Source: an uncultured Dokdonia sp.
Lineage (GTDB): Bacteria; Bacteroidota; Bacteroidia; Flavobacteriales; Flavobacteriaceae
Direction of reading: 5' to 3'
Assembly: GCF_947492535.1 (NCBI RefSeq)
Contig: NZ_CANLNH010000004.1
Coordinates: 1-64,000 of the forward strand
DNA: 64,000 nucleotides
A program made the position numbers and the translations under genes. The notes under the pieces are model-generated. The model worked only from the letters and a program-made list of their open reading frames with translations. It made no database searches and was not told the origin of the DNA. Position 1 is the first letter of the stretch, and each line of letters opens with the position of its first letter. Positions 53,026 to 62,137 of the stretch are shown here, in pieces.

Positions 53026-53666
53026 TTAACGTTTTAATTGTTGACGATCATGAAATGGTCATAGAAGGATTTAAATTGCTATTAAAACCTGAAAAGGATA
53101 TTGTGGTTGTTGGACATGAATTAAGCGGAGATCATGCTATTAAAAATATAAACAACTATAATGTTGATGTAGTTTTGCTGGACATTAATATGCCTGGAAC
53201 AAATGGAATTGATACCTGCAAAATATTAAAAAAATCACATCCTGATTTAAAAATAATAGCCATTACAATGCATAAAGAAAGTAGCCTCATCAAAATGATG
53301 TTGAGTAATGGTGCAAAAGGCTATGTACTTAAAAATGCGAGTAAAGAAGAGTTGATCACTGCCATCAAAACAGTGAATGAGGGCAAGATGTATTTAGACA
53401 AAACAGCTAATGAAATTGTCATAAATACCATGACGAATTCTAAAAAGAATAAAGATTCCGAAAGCCTATTTCCAAAACTATCTAGAAGAGAAAAAGAGGT
53501 GCTCTTATTGATTATTAATGAACATACTACACAAGAAATTGCAGATAAATTATTTATTGGTTTTGGAACTGTAGAAACGCATAGACGAAATATGCTCATC
53601 AAGACAGGTACAAGAAATACAGCAGGTCTTGTACGAGTGTCATTAGAATACGATCTTCATAAATAA
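53022..53666 (+). CDS. LuxR/NarL family response regulator
   Basis: 214 residues. The receiver domain has Asp8-Asp9 and phospho-acceptor Asp54 in VVLLDINMPGTNGID. The C-terminal LuxR helix-turn-helix (about 147-210; SRREKEVLLLIINEHTTQEIADKLFIGFGTVETHRRNM) is complete. It is the partner of the overlapping kinase. Output genes are not known. Confidence 0.95.
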   Translation: MINVLIVDDHEMVIEGFKLLLKPEKDIVVVGHELSGDHAIKNINNYNVDVVLLDINMPGTNGIDTCKILKKSHPDLKIIAITMHKESSLIKMMLSNGAKGYVLKNASKEELITAIKTVNEGKMYLDKTANEIVINTMTNSKKNKDSESLFPKLSRREKEVLLLIINEHTTQEIADKLFIGFGTVETHRRNMLIKTGTRNTAGLVRVSLEYDLHK

Positions 53667-53742
53667 TGTTTTTCTTCGGCTGCAATACTATAATGATAGC
53701 AACGTGTTGGTCCGTTAATATTAAAAAGCAAATGTGGCTTTG

Positions 53743-53762
53743 TACGCTTTCGCGAAAGCGTA
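53743..53762. repeat. Perfect 20-bp palindrome TACGCTTTCGCGAAAGCGTA
   Basis: Intergenic full-length copy between the response regulator and the next secreted protein gene; the rest of that 268-bp gap shows no gene. Confidence 0.85.
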
Positions 53763-53934
53763 TAAAACAGCAATACTAAATAACTTGAAAAAGGCATAAT
53801 AACGAGGTGCTTTATGAATACACGTCAGTCTATGGGAATTCATATATTTTTTTGAGCTCCTCGTTTTCTTAGAGGCATCTTTAACACTTTAAAAGTAGTT
53901 TCGTGATGAGTTACGAACACAAAACCATCAAGTT

Positions 53935-55281
53935 ATGAAAAGAATAATGCAATCTCTTAGCATTTTATTACTAACGATTTTTACCATTTCAACAATACAT
54001 GCTCAAAATACATCTCGTAATTTTTCAAACCAAGGAAGAGATTGGTATGTGAGTAAAAACACAGGCTCTGGACAGTTAGGAACCAAAGAACGTCCCGCAA
54101 AAGATTTAGGAAATATCATTCATCATTTAAAACCAAATGACCGTATTCATATCGCCGAAGGAATCTATATGAGTAAAGGAAAAAGAGGCGCTGATGAAAT
54201 TAATGTTCCTGTGCAAATCTATGGAGGTTATGATACGACATTTTCTATAAGAGATCCTTGGGATGCTCATAAAACAATTTTTACAGGCGTTAATGAATAC
54301 ATGAAATTAACAGACCCAAGAATTTATATCAGAACAGATCAACAACGGGAGAGTAATGGACAAAAATCTACAGGATCTGTCATTGTCGTAGATGGGATTA
54401 TTATCGATAACGGACCTCGTAACAGATATCATAAAAACGAAAATCTAGCCATACGTAGAAAGGCAAGTCCAAAATCTCAACAAAACCCTTCGCCAGAATC
54501 TGGAGGCATTGTCATTGTAGGCAGTCATTATACAAATATTAATGTTCGCAACTGTGTAGTGATGAATACAGCACCAACTGAAGGCGCTATTTCTGTACGA
54601 GTATTTGCTGGAGGAAAAGGTGTAATTGAAAATAATTTTACAATAAATAATACAGGTTATGGGATTCATGCAAGAACGGGCTATGTAGGCTCTGATGAAA
54701 AAAAGATTCCGCAGTTTACCATTAGACGTAATACGTCATTATTTACTTGGAAACATGATGCGATTGCATCTTATGGAGGTGATGCCATGGCCTTTGATCA
54801 GAATCTATATGCTACTGTAGAAAATAATGTATTTGGATACGGTCATATGGGCGGACTTTATAACAAAGGAGCAAAACTCACGATGATGAATAATTTATTT
54901 ACAGGAAATAGTAAGTATGATTATAGAGAAGTAAATGATAAAATGGCCGTTGCAGATATTGTGGATGAAGCGATGCATTTAGGGCCAGAGAGTGATGGAA
55001 ATCAAGGATTGCTTATTCAAATTGCAGTTGCAGAGAGGTGGGCAGAAATATATGCAGGACGTCAAGAAGTAAGTAGGGCTGCAGTAGATGCTGCAGTTAC
55101 AGTTCCAAATACAGGAGCCAATCAGTTAAGAAGTATTTTTGGATTGAATTTACAAGGCGGTGCTGTTGCGATGGATGCAGAAGTCTTTTTACCATTAATC
55201 ACTGTAGAAGAAGCATTGCCAGCTGGTTTGTATCCATGGAATGGAATGGGATGCAATATTCCAAAACAAAAAACAGAATAA
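53935..55281 (+). CDS. Secreted right-handed beta-helix-like protein
   Basis: 448 residues. Signal peptide MKRIMQSLSILLLTIFTISTIHA. The N-terminal pattern DWYVSKNTGSGQLGTKERPAKDLGNIIHHLKPNDRIHIAEGIY matches the DUF1565-like opening of parallel beta-helices, and repeated short turns follow to about residue 330 (IVVDGIIIDNGPRNR, INVRNCVVMNTAPTEGAISV, VENNVFGYGHMGGLYNKGAKLTMMNNLF). The C-terminal 110 residues are a different fold. Substrate or cargo unknown; no T9SS tail is seen. Confidence 0.8.
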   Translation: MKRIMQSLSILLLTIFTISTIHAQNTSRNFSNQGRDWYVSKNTGSGQLGTKERPAKDLGNIIHHLKPNDRIHIAEGIYMSKGKRGADEINVPVQIYGGYDTTFSIRDPWDAHKTIFTGVNEYMKLTDPRIYIRTDQQRESNGQKSTGSVIVVDGIIIDNGPRNRYHKNENLAIRRKASPKSQQNPSPESGGIVIVGSHYTNINVRNCVVMNTAPTEGAISVRVFAGGKGVIENNFTINNTGYGIHARTGYVGSDEKKIPQFTIRRNTSLFTWKHDAIASYGGDAMAFDQNLYATVENNVFGYGHMGGLYNKGAKLTMMNNLFTGNSKYDYREVNDKMAVADIVDEAMHLGPESDGNQGLLIQIAVAERWAEIYAGRQEVSRAAVDAAVTVPNTGANQLRSIFGLNLQGGAVAMDAEVFLPLITVEEALPAGLYPWNGMGCNIPKQKTE

Positions 55282-55350
55282 GTCAATAAGATATATGTTT
55301 TGCTTCGGACATATATCCATTATTTAGAAGCAAATTATCTCACTAAAACA

Positions 55351-55380
55351 AATAGAGGCACCCGATATGGTGCCTCTATT
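55351..55380. terminator. Hairpin between the beta-helix gene and ssb
   Basis: AATAGAGGCACC / GGTGCCTCTATT with a 6-base loop and T-rich flank on the minus strand. It probably terminates ssb and the converging beta-helix gene. Confidence 0.75.
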
Positions 55381-55396
55381 CATATTTGTAAACAGC

Positions 55397-55732
55397 TTAT
55401 GCCTTATTTCCTAGTAATAATAATTCATTACAAACCACCTCCGTCACATAGCGTTTAATACCTTCTGTATCTTCATAACTACGAGAGGTTAGTTTTCCTT
55501 CAATCGCAATTTCTCTTCCTTTGGTAACGTATTGCTCAATGATATCGGCGGTTTTGTTCCAAGCGACGATGTTGTGCCATTGTGTATCTGTTACTTTTTC
55601 GCCTTGAGCGTTTTTATACGTCTCATTGGTAGCAATCGAAAATTTAGCTAGTTTTTTACCAGATTCTAAGTTGATGATTTCTGGATCGTTTCCTAAGTTT
55701 CCAATTAACTGTACTTTGTTTCTTAAGTTCAT
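55397..55732 (-). CDS. ssb: Single-stranded DNA-binding protein
   Basis: 111 residues from MNLRNKVQLIGNLGNDPEI (55732). A single OB-fold: FSIATNETYKNAQGEKVTDTQWHNIVAWNKTADIIEQYVTKGREIAIEGKLTSRSYEDTEG. The length is short because the usual acidic C-terminal tail is missing, as in Bacteroidota short SSBs such as the second copy near mobile elements. Upstream ATGs in the frame are less likely. A good promoter lies at 55823-55853. Confidence 0.9.
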   Translation of the reverse strand: MNLRNKVQLIGNLGNDPEIINLESGKKLAKFSIATNETYKNAQGEKVTDTQWHNIVAWNKTADIIEQYVTKGREIAIEGKLTSRSYEDTEGIKRYVTEVVCNELLLLGNKA

Positions 55733-55822
55733 AATGTGTGTGTTTTCTTCTTGAGATCTGCTCAAGAAATTAGTTATATATCTACATCTTCAGACCTGTT
55801 CTGAAGAGCTCATTGTTCTTAT

Positions 55823-55853
55823 CAAATGTAGTATTGATTTTGAACAAGGCAAA
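55823..55853 (-). promoter_or_regulatory. Promoter of ssb
   Basis: TTTG, a 19-bp spacer and TACATTTG on the minus strand, 91 bp before the ssb ATG. Between promoter and gene is a TTCTTGAG / CTCAAGAA hairpin (55748-55768). Confidence 0.6.
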
Positions 55854-56036
55854 CATACGATGAGCATCAGCATAGATTCGGTTACTAAGCACTTACTTTC
55901 GTTTACAAATGTTTGTAGTCGTTTGTATCGTTTATAATTTTGAAATTCAGTTATTTAAAAATTAAAAAATAATTGAGAAATGTTAGTTTTTGATAAGTCA
56001 ACCGTCAATAGGGTTATTGATATTTAAAAGACGATC
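55854..56036. other. Non-coding stretch upstream of the propeller gene
   Basis: With 55733-55853 this makes a gap of 304 bp. Apart from the ssb promoter and the small hairpin in the leader, nothing is recognised. Confidence 0.4.
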
Positions 56037-57563
56037 ATGAAAACAAAATTACTTTTAGCAATATGCTTGTTAATTACAGGCATGACTTCTGCGCAATGGA
56101 CAGAAGTTGGAGATATTATAGTAGGAGAATCTCCTTTAGCCTTTTTTGGGGAATCAGTTACTATTAGTGGAGATGGGAATTACATGGCAGCTGGACAGTT
56201 TTCGAGAGGAAGCTCAGCAAATGCAGACCTACCTGCCCCTGTTATAATTTATGAACGTAACGGGGTTAATTGGACGGAGATTGATCGTATAGATTCTCCA
56301 GTGGTTCCTGATGGAGATCTTGAACAAAGATTTGGAGAAGAAATTGAACTTAGCTATGACGGAAGTCGACTAGTTATAGGCAATCCAAAGTTATCTTTTG
56401 ATGTAGTTCAAAATAGAGGCATCGTATCTGTATATGAAAGACAAGAAGATAATTCATACACGCAACTAGGGACAGATATTGTAAATCCTGGATCTGGATC
56501 TTATTTTGGGGGAGGCGTAAGTATAAGTTCAGACGGAACAACTGTCGCAGTAGGAAGACCTTTTTTAATTCCGAATGGTGCCGATGAAGGTTTGGTTTAT
56601 ACATTTAGATACGATGGGAATGATTGGGTGCAGTTTGGTCAAGTACTAGGCGGAAATACTACAAATGATTTACGTTTTGGAGAATCAGTTAGTTTAGACG
56701 AAGATGGTTCTATATTAATTGTAGGAATTCAAAGAGGAACTGACAGTGCTGTTCAAGGTGGTATGGATATTTATGAATATGATGATACTTCAGACACATG
56801 GATGCAATTAGGGAATCGAGTCATTGGTGATCTAGAAACATTTTTAGGAAGCGATCTAGAAATTACTCCTGATGGAAATACACTTATTGTTGGGGCAAGT
56901 GCAAATTTAGATATTGGAGAACCTTCATACATCGAAGTGTATCAAAGAGAAGGAGATGTTTTTGTGCTTAAAGGGAATAGAGTAGAATCTGAACTAGGAT
57001 TTCAAGGCTATAGAGAATCTGTAAGTATTACAGATGATGGTAATACGATTGCTTTTGGAGCTCCTCTCATAGGAGATGGAATAGAGAATGTTGGAAATAT
57101 AAAAATATATAACTTTCAGAATGGTGATTGGGTATTAAATGATGAATTTTTTGGAGAGATTATTTTTGAAGCTTTAGGAACAGATATAGCAATAAGTGGA
57201 GATGGAGCTGTGATTGTCTCTGGAGGACCATTCTATGATCCAACTAATAATAATGATGCTTTTGGTGGTGTACGTACTTATATCAATACGGATATCTTAA
57301 GTGTAGAAGAAACTACATTTACTACAGAAATTACAGCTTTCCCAAATCCTGTACATGATATTCTTACTGTCAATTTAGGAGAAAATCAAGCTCAAGTAAC
57401 AATGACTATATATGATCTTTTAGGGCGTGCAGTCGTAACGAGATCTATTGAAAACCAAAATACATTTACAATAAACATGAACACATTGCCTAGAGGGATG
57501 TATATAGGCCAAATAGCTAGTGAAATAGGGAACACAGCTACCATACGATTAATAAAACAGTAG
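56037..57563 (+). CDS. T9SS-sorted seven-bladed propeller protein
   Basis: 508 residues. Signal peptide MKTKLLLAICLLITGMTSA. Seven repeats follow, each with a core like G(E/D)xVxISxDGxxxxxG: GESVTISGDGNYMAAG, GEEIELSYDGSRLVIG, GGGVSISSDGTTVAVG, GESVSLDEDGSILIVG, GSDLEITPDGNTLIVG, RESVSITDDGNTIAFG and GTDIAISGDGAVIVSG. This implies a seven-bladed beta propeller. Residues about 432-508 (AFPNPVHDILTVNLG..., LPRGMYIGQI, TIRLIKQ) are a type A T9SS sorting domain, so the protein is exported by T9SS and surface-anchored or released. Confidence 0.9.
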   Translation: MKTKLLLAICLLITGMTSAQWTEVGDIIVGESPLAFFGESVTISGDGNYMAAGQFSRGSSANADLPAPVIIYERNGVNWTEIDRIDSPVVPDGDLEQRFGEEIELSYDGSRLVIGNPKLSFDVVQNRGIVSVYERQEDNSYTQLGTDIVNPGSGSYFGGGVSISSDGTTVAVGRPFLIPNGADEGLVYTFRYDGNDWVQFGQVLGGNTTNDLRFGESVSLDEDGSILIVGIQRGTDSAVQGGMDIYEYDDTSDTWMQLGNRVIGDLETFLGSDLEITPDGNTLIVGASANLDIGEPSYIEVYQREGDVFVLKGNRVESELGFQGYRESVSITDDGNTIAFGAPLIGDGIENVGNIKIYNFQNGDWVLNDEFFGEIIFEALGTDIAISGDGAVIVSGGPFYDPTNNNDAFGGVRTYINTDILSVEETTFTTEITAFPNPVHDILTVNLGENQAQVTMTIYDLLGRAVVTRSIENQNTFTINMNTLPRGMYIGQIASEIGNTATIRLIKQ

Positions 57564-57576
57564 TGTTCAATGTTTT

Positions 57577-57607
57577 TAAAGAGCTTACTAACGGTAAGCT
57601 CTTTAAC
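57577..57607 (+). terminator. Terminator of the propeller gene
   Basis: AAAGAGCTTAC / GTAAGCTCTTTAA, 15 bp after the stop. Confidence 0.8.
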
Positions 57608-57665
57608 CATAATAATCATTTATTTCATTAAGAGATAATTGTATTACCTTTATAATCAACCTATG

Positions 57666-57695
57666 TATAACCCTGCTTTTTAGCAGGGTTATTTA
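57666..57695. terminator. Second hairpin
   Basis: AACCCTGC / GCAGGGTT with a 7-base loop and T-rich flank. A possible terminator on either strand. Confidence 0.55.
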
Positions 57696-57763
57696 ATTTA
57701 TATACAATACGTTTTGTATATAAACAGAGAGCCGTTATTAAAACGAACCGAAATTCGCTACAT

Positions 57764-57899
57764 TTAATAACAGTTTTCAGGAGCTGTGGAAGAAGGTGTT
57801 CCTTGACAGTCTGGAAGACATAGACTATCTAAAATTGCTTTTTGTTACTCTTCATCTAATAGGGTAACCACTTCTAAATCTAAAAAAACTACTTTTCAT
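57764..57899 (-). pseudogene. Decayed Cys-rich small peptide gene (tentative)
   Basis: On the minus strand ATG 57899 begins MKSS; after a T7 run one base must be removed to continue as FLDLEVVTLLDEE, then an in-frame TAA, then QKAILDSLCLPDCQGTPSS and TAPENCY, ending at TAA 57764. The acidic, hydrophobic leader and the Ser/Thr/Cys-rich end are reminiscent of ribosomal peptide precursors. Two lesions argue for a decayed gene; a chance frame is possible. No maturation enzyme is visible nearby. Confidence 0.3.
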
Positions 57900-57938
57900 G
57901 TCATATAGACCCTCATTAGACTAGACTAATAGATAACA

Positions 57939-58418
57939 ATGAATAAAAAAGAGCTAGCCAAGTTGTTAAAGAAACACCATAAAGATGCTTTTTTATGGGC
58001 TAGTCACTGTTGTCATTATAATCAAGAAGAAGGAAAAGAAGTGTTACAACGCACTTATTTAAAAATAGCAGAAAAGAAAGCGATTTATAAAGAAAAATCA
58101 ACATTCAAAACATGGTTATTTTCTGTGATTCGGTTTACAGCAATAGATTATTTAAAAAAGAAAAAAACCTATGAATCTTTAGAAAATGTGAAAATAGGAA
58201 TAGAAGACACACCTTATGAGATTCATACAATTGATTATAAAAAGCTTTTAGAAAAATTACCAGAACGACAACACCAAGTACTGTTATTAGCATTCTATCA
58301 TGAGATGACCCTAGCAGAAATAGCAACCATTACTCAATTACATATAGGTACTATTCGAACCCATTATGAAAGAGGAAAAGAAACCATGAAAACCTTAGTA
58401 TTAAAAGAGAACGTATGA
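57939..58418 (+). CDS. ECF-type RNA polymerase sigma factor
   Basis: 159 residues. Sigma-70 region 2 (about 10-75; KHHKDAFLWASHCCHYNQEEGKEVLQRTYLKIAEKKAIYKEKSTFKTWLFSVIRFTAIDYLKKKK) and region 4 (about 105-155; LPERQHQVLLLAFYHEMTLAEIATITQLHIGTIRTHYERGKE) are complete. No region 1 or 3, so it is an extracytoplasmic-function factor. Its stop overlaps the next gene by 4 bp (ATGA). Confidence 0.93.
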   Translation: MNKKELAKLLKKHHKDAFLWASHCCHYNQEEGKEVLQRTYLKIAEKKAIYKEKSTFKTWLFSVIRFTAIDYLKKKKTYESLENVKIGIEDTPYEIHTIDYKKLLEKLPERQHQVLLLAFYHEMTLAEIATITQLHIGTIRTHYERGKETMKTLVLKENV

Positions 58419-58741
58419 GCACAGAGAATAAAGAGATCAAATCCTTTTTTGACGATATGCGCAAAGAAGATTTAAAAAATACAATTCCTGAATTTGAAGC
58501 AGTATACCCTCAAAAAAGGAAATCAAAAATACGGTATATGATTCCGGTAGGAATTGCTGCTTCCTTGATACTAGGATTTGGGATATGGAATAAAAAATTA
58601 GAAACAATACCAGAACAAGATACATTGGTCATCAGTCTAGAAAACCAAGAAATAACAACAGATGTATTACTCTCTAATGACGTTTCTGTTTTTACTTGGG
58701 AGTCTTCAACGGCTTCATTAATAAACGATTTTAACGATTAA
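58415..58741 (+). CDS. Probable anti-sigma-like single-span membrane protein
   Basis: 108 residues. A cytoplasmic, charged N-terminus (1-40; MSTENKEIKSFFDDMRKED), one membrane helix (about 41-59; YMIPVGIAASLILGFGIW) and a periplasmic tail of about 50 residues. Its overlap with the ECF sigma gene and topology suggest an anti-sigma factor, but no zinc-binding anti-sigma motif is seen. Confidence 0.7.
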   Translation: MSTENKEIKSFFDDMRKEDLKNTIPEFEAVYPQKRKSKIRYMIPVGIAASLILGFGIWNKKLETIPEQDTLVISLENQEITTDVLLSNDVSVFTWESSTASLINDFND

Positions 58742-58751
58742 ATTATATACA

Positions 58752-59423
58752 ATGAAACACCTATTGATACTATTAATATGCATTGCTGGATACGGAAACA
58801 TCTCAGCACAAGATACATTTCAAAGCGAATTATTCCCTGTAGAAACGGTATTGAAATATCGATCAGAATTAGAACTTTCAGAAGCTCAAGTCAGTACTAT
58901 TAAAAAGATTTATAATGATAACATTTCCCTATTCAATGCTACAAAATGGGATTTAGATGCTATGCAAGTAGCTCTTAATAAACTCATTTCAGAAAGTAAA
59001 GTAGACGAGAAAACAGCACTTGAGACCATGGACAAAATCTCAGCTATGGAACAAAAGCTAAAAAGTCAACGACTTAAAATGCTCATCAAAATCAAAAACG
59101 AACTCACGACAAGTCAACAATCAAAACTCAAAGAGCTTAGAAAAGATAGTGATATTTCTACCTTTAAATTAACAACTCCAATTAGTGAAAATCCAAGAAT
59201 CGTATTACGAGGTAGCGCTTCAAAAGATGGTAAAAGCCCTATGTATGTAATTATTGATAAAAATGGAGAGAAAAAATTTGTGAATGGAGAAGCTCAAAAA
59301 GGATTATTAGGCATTTCTCCAGACAATATAGAGAGTGTTAACGTTATAAAAGGCAAAGCAGCAACTACAACCTATGGTAAAGATGGTGAAAACGGAGTGG
59401 TAGTTATCAAACTTAAACAGTAA
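58752..59423 (+). CDS. Periplasmic Spy-like protein with TonB-plug-like tail
   Basis: 223 residues. Signal peptide MKHLLILLICIAGYGNISAQ. A helical hairpin (about 35-130; YRSELELSEAQVSTIKKIYND, TALETMDKISAMEQKLKSQ, ELTTSQQSKLKELRK) looks like Spy/CpxP-type or heavy-metal-sensing proteins. The end (about 195-223; DNIESVNVIKGKAATTTYG then KDGENGVVVIKLK) reads like the NxESVEVLKG...YGARGANGVVxI piece of TonB receptor plugs. The combination is unusual. It follows the anti-sigma gene by 10 bp, so it is probably co-transcribed. Confidence 0.75.
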   Translation: MKHLLILLICIAGYGNISAQDTFQSELFPVETVLKYRSELELSEAQVSTIKKIYNDNISLFNATKWDLDAMQVALNKLISESKVDEKTALETMDKISAMEQKLKSQRLKMLIKIKNELTTSQQSKLKELRKDSDISTFKLTTPISENPRIVLRGSASKDGKSPMYVIIDKNGEKKFVNGEAQKGLLGISPDNIESVNVIKGKAATTTYGKDGENGVVVIKLKQ

Positions 59424-59443
59424 GGTGTAACCTAGATAGTTAT

Positions 59444-60430
59444 ATGAAAACATTATTCTATACTTTTTGTTTTCTTTTTTATGGAAGTCTATATGCACAA
59501 ACAGTACGTGGTACGGTATACGATAGTGTAACTAAAGAACCCTTGCTTGGAGCCTCTGTATATTTTGAAGGCACTACCATAGGAGGCATTACTAATGAGC
59601 AAGGGGAGTTTTCGTTATATACAGACATCACGAGTACTTCACAACTGGTAGTCACCTATCTGGGATATACAGATGTTGTACTAAATGCATCTGGAAAAAA
59701 ACCATTGACCATCTATCTAGCTCCTAAAGAAGAATCTCTTGATGAGGTGGTCGTGACAGCTACACCATTATTTACAAGAGAACAATTATTGATAGCTTTT
59801 CGTAGGCAATTTTTAGGAACCACAAAAGCTGGAAAATCCTGCAAAATTCTTAATGAAGAGGCACTTAGATTACGTTATAATGCTTCTAAAAATCAATTAA
59901 TAGTAAGCTCCAATGAGGTATTACGTGTAAAAAACCCATATCTAGGATATGAAATACGTTTCCGTTTATACGACTGTAAAATTTCCTATTTCAGAAAATC
60001 TATATCCCCTTTTGATGTGCAACAATCCTATTATGCAGGTACTAGCTTCTTTGTTGATGAAAAAAAAGACATCAGAAAATATAAGAAAAGAAGACAAGAA
60101 GTATTTGAAGGCTCTTCCTTGCATTTTATGCGAACAGTAGCAACAGAAAAATGGGATGAAGAAGACTTTGCTATTTATAAAAAAGGATTCCCAACATATC
60201 CTAAAATACACTTTATAGTAAGCGATACCTTAGGCATTAAGAAAGTACAACTTACAGGTCCCGTTGCCATTTTATATGACAATAAAAAACGCTCTAATGT
60301 ACGCCCTAAATATACCCATTACACCATTGATGGCTTCGGAAATTTCTACCCTCCAGATGCATTAGTTTTTAGTGGACTTATGGGACAACAACGTTTAGGA
60401 GATGCTCTTCCATTAGATTACGGGTTGTGA
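59444..60430 (+). CDS. Secreted CarboxypepD_reg-domain protein
   Basis: 328 residues. Signal peptide MKTLFYTFCFLFYGSLYAQ; residues 20-105 are a carboxypeptidase regulatory-like domain (TVRGTVYDSVTKEPLLGASVYFEGTTIGGITNEQGEFSLYTD) followed by DEVVVTATPLFTRE. The remainder is a conserved Bacteroidota outer-membrane-associated part of unknown function. Last gene of the ECF cluster (20 bp gap). Confidence 0.82.
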   Translation: MKTLFYTFCFLFYGSLYAQTVRGTVYDSVTKEPLLGASVYFEGTTIGGITNEQGEFSLYTDITSTSQLVVTYLGYTDVVLNASGKKPLTIYLAPKEESLDEVVVTATPLFTREQLLIAFRRQFLGTTKAGKSCKILNEEALRLRYNASKNQLIVSSNEVLRVKNPYLGYEIRFRLYDCKISYFRKSISPFDVQQSYYAGTSFFVDEKKDIRKYKKRRQEVFEGSSLHFMRTVATEKWDEEDFAIYKKGFPTYPKIHFIVSDTLGIKKVQLTGPVAILYDNKKRSNVRPKYTHYTIDGFGNFYPPDALVFSGLMGQQRLGDALPLDYGL

Positions 60431-60442
60431 TTTTTTTAATTC

Positions 60443-60458
60443 CGCTTTCGCGAAAGCG
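60443..60458. repeat. Short palindrome CGCTTTCGCGAAAGCG (intergenic)
   Basis: Perfect 16-bp palindrome 13 bp after the ECF cluster. The rest of the 247-bp gap has no gene. Confidence 0.8.
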
Positions 60459-60677
60459 TATAATAACAACCTACTATTTTTAATACTGTAATCTCTGGAA
60501 ATCCTAAATTAGGGATACCAATTCGTACTAGATTCTCAAAATTCAGAATTCAGGTGTAAAAATGAAAATATGCACATAATAGGTGTAAACGTGCTTTTAA
60601 TCTTGTCTAAATCACGAATATGAGCCATAAATAAGGTTTTCTATTTTTTATATATTTTGCAATAAATATATATAACC

Positions 60678-62039
60678 ATGAAACAGCTACTATCCTTATT
60701 CATATTCTTTTTTGTTTTTAGTAATCCATTACTAGCGCAAGAGAGTACAACTCCATTAAGTGACTATACCTGGAAGAGAGGAAAAACAGCAGCCGAAGAT
60801 GGATACGTAGTACTAAAATCTGGGAAACGATTAGAAGGAGTCATTGTGTTAAAAGGCTCTGAGAATACGGTGGAAGAAGTGATTTTTGAGGGAGAAGGAA
60901 AAAAAATAGAATTTCCTATTGCAGCACTAAAATCGTATGGACTTCTTAGGAAAATAAATGCAAACGGACAAAGTACTTCAGCAAATGGACCTATCAATGA
61001 TAGCCCTGAGAGTATGTATGAATGGAGAGATATGGGAGTGGTTATGAATAAAAAGATTACAAGCACACAACCTAGAGATGGCTATGTCATTTTAAAAAAT
61101 GGAACCCGTTATGATGGCCTATTAAAACTAAGAAGAAAAGATGGTGTTCTTAGTAATTATCAGGTAAAAGGAGATAAGAGGTATAAAGGCGATATTTCAG
61201 AAGTAGCAAGATATGGGTATACGGTTAGTGAAGAAAGTGTGGTACAAGAAAATCTAGAAAAACAAGCAAATAAATTTTATCCTGGCAGTATTCAAACAAA
61301 AACAGGAATGCAAGAAGGGGAAATATCAACGGTAAGCAATCAAAAATTTTATAGTAATAAAATTATTTTTAAAGATGACAAAGGCGCCATGACCGAGTAT
61401 GTGCCTAGTACATTAACTTCTTTTTCTCAAGAGATAAAAGGAAAAACCAAAAAATATGTAGCGTATAAAGACACGTTTGTCCAAGAAGATTTCTCTGGAG
61501 ATACGTTTCAACTATTTAGAAACCCCTATCCTACATCAACCAATAAATTTTTAACAGGATTAGTAAAAGAAACAGTTGCCATAGGGACAAATGCAGCTGC
61601 ACAAGGAATTGCAAAAAAAGATGCCAAAAAGAATGGTTACGAAACTCGTATGGATAGTATCATTGCAAATTCACCACCTGAAGATTTAATAGGAATACGT
61701 GATGGCCTTGTAAAACTAAGCGGATATACTACTGCAGAAGAACTTCAAGAAAAGAGCGATAACGAATCCTTAAAAAATAATATAAACGCACTAAATCTTG
61801 CATTAGCTGGTTATGAAGTGCGTAATAGCGAAGGAGGACTTTATAATAAAGAATGGATTATTTTAAATAAAAAATCAGGAGAAGAAACGGTGATTTATAA
61901 AGCAAAATATAAAACGTTAATGGAACCGCTCTTAAAAGGATGTTATGAATATCTTTCATTAGATCGAGGCGATCAACGTTCTTATGAAAAATGGTCTAAT
62001 ATTGAGCAGACTATCAAAATGTTAGACGGCTGTTACTAA
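60678..62039 (+). CDS. Secreted hypothetical protein with internal repeats
   Basis: 453 residues. Signal peptide MKQLLSLFIFFFVFSNPLLAQ. Two early repeats are visible: DGYVVLKSGKRLEGVIVLKG (about 40-60) and DGYVILKNGTRYDGLLKLRR (about 133-153), each a beta-strand pair with a basic core, and related NNKIIFKDDKGAMTEY further on. The C-terminal 180 residues are helical. Probably a periplasmic or surface protein. No family recognised. Confidence 0.75.
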   Translation: MKQLLSLFIFFFVFSNPLLAQESTTPLSDYTWKRGKTAAEDGYVVLKSGKRLEGVIVLKGSENTVEEVIFEGEGKKIEFPIAALKSYGLLRKINANGQSTSANGPINDSPESMYEWRDMGVVMNKKITSTQPRDGYVILKNGTRYDGLLKLRRKDGVLSNYQVKGDKRYKGDISEVARYGYTVSEESVVQENLEKQANKFYPGSIQTKTGMQEGEISTVSNQKFYSNKIIFKDDKGAMTEYVPSTLTSFSQEIKGKTKKYVAYKDTFVQEDFSGDTFQLFRNPYPTSTNKFLTGLVKETVAIGTNAAAQGIAKKDAKKNGYETRMDSIIANSPPEDLIGIRDGLVKLSGYTTAEELQEKSDNESLKNNINALNLALAGYEVRNSEGGLYNKEWIILNKKSGEETVIYKAKYKTLMEPLLKGCYEYLSLDRGDQRSYEKWSNIEQTIKMLDGCY

Positions 62040-62137
62040 TCCTAGTTTACTAAAAAATATATCTGCGTATTTCTGATAACTTTCAATGATTGTTGCGACC
62101 AAGTTTCTAGCTATAAAAGAAACTAAAACTTAAAAAA

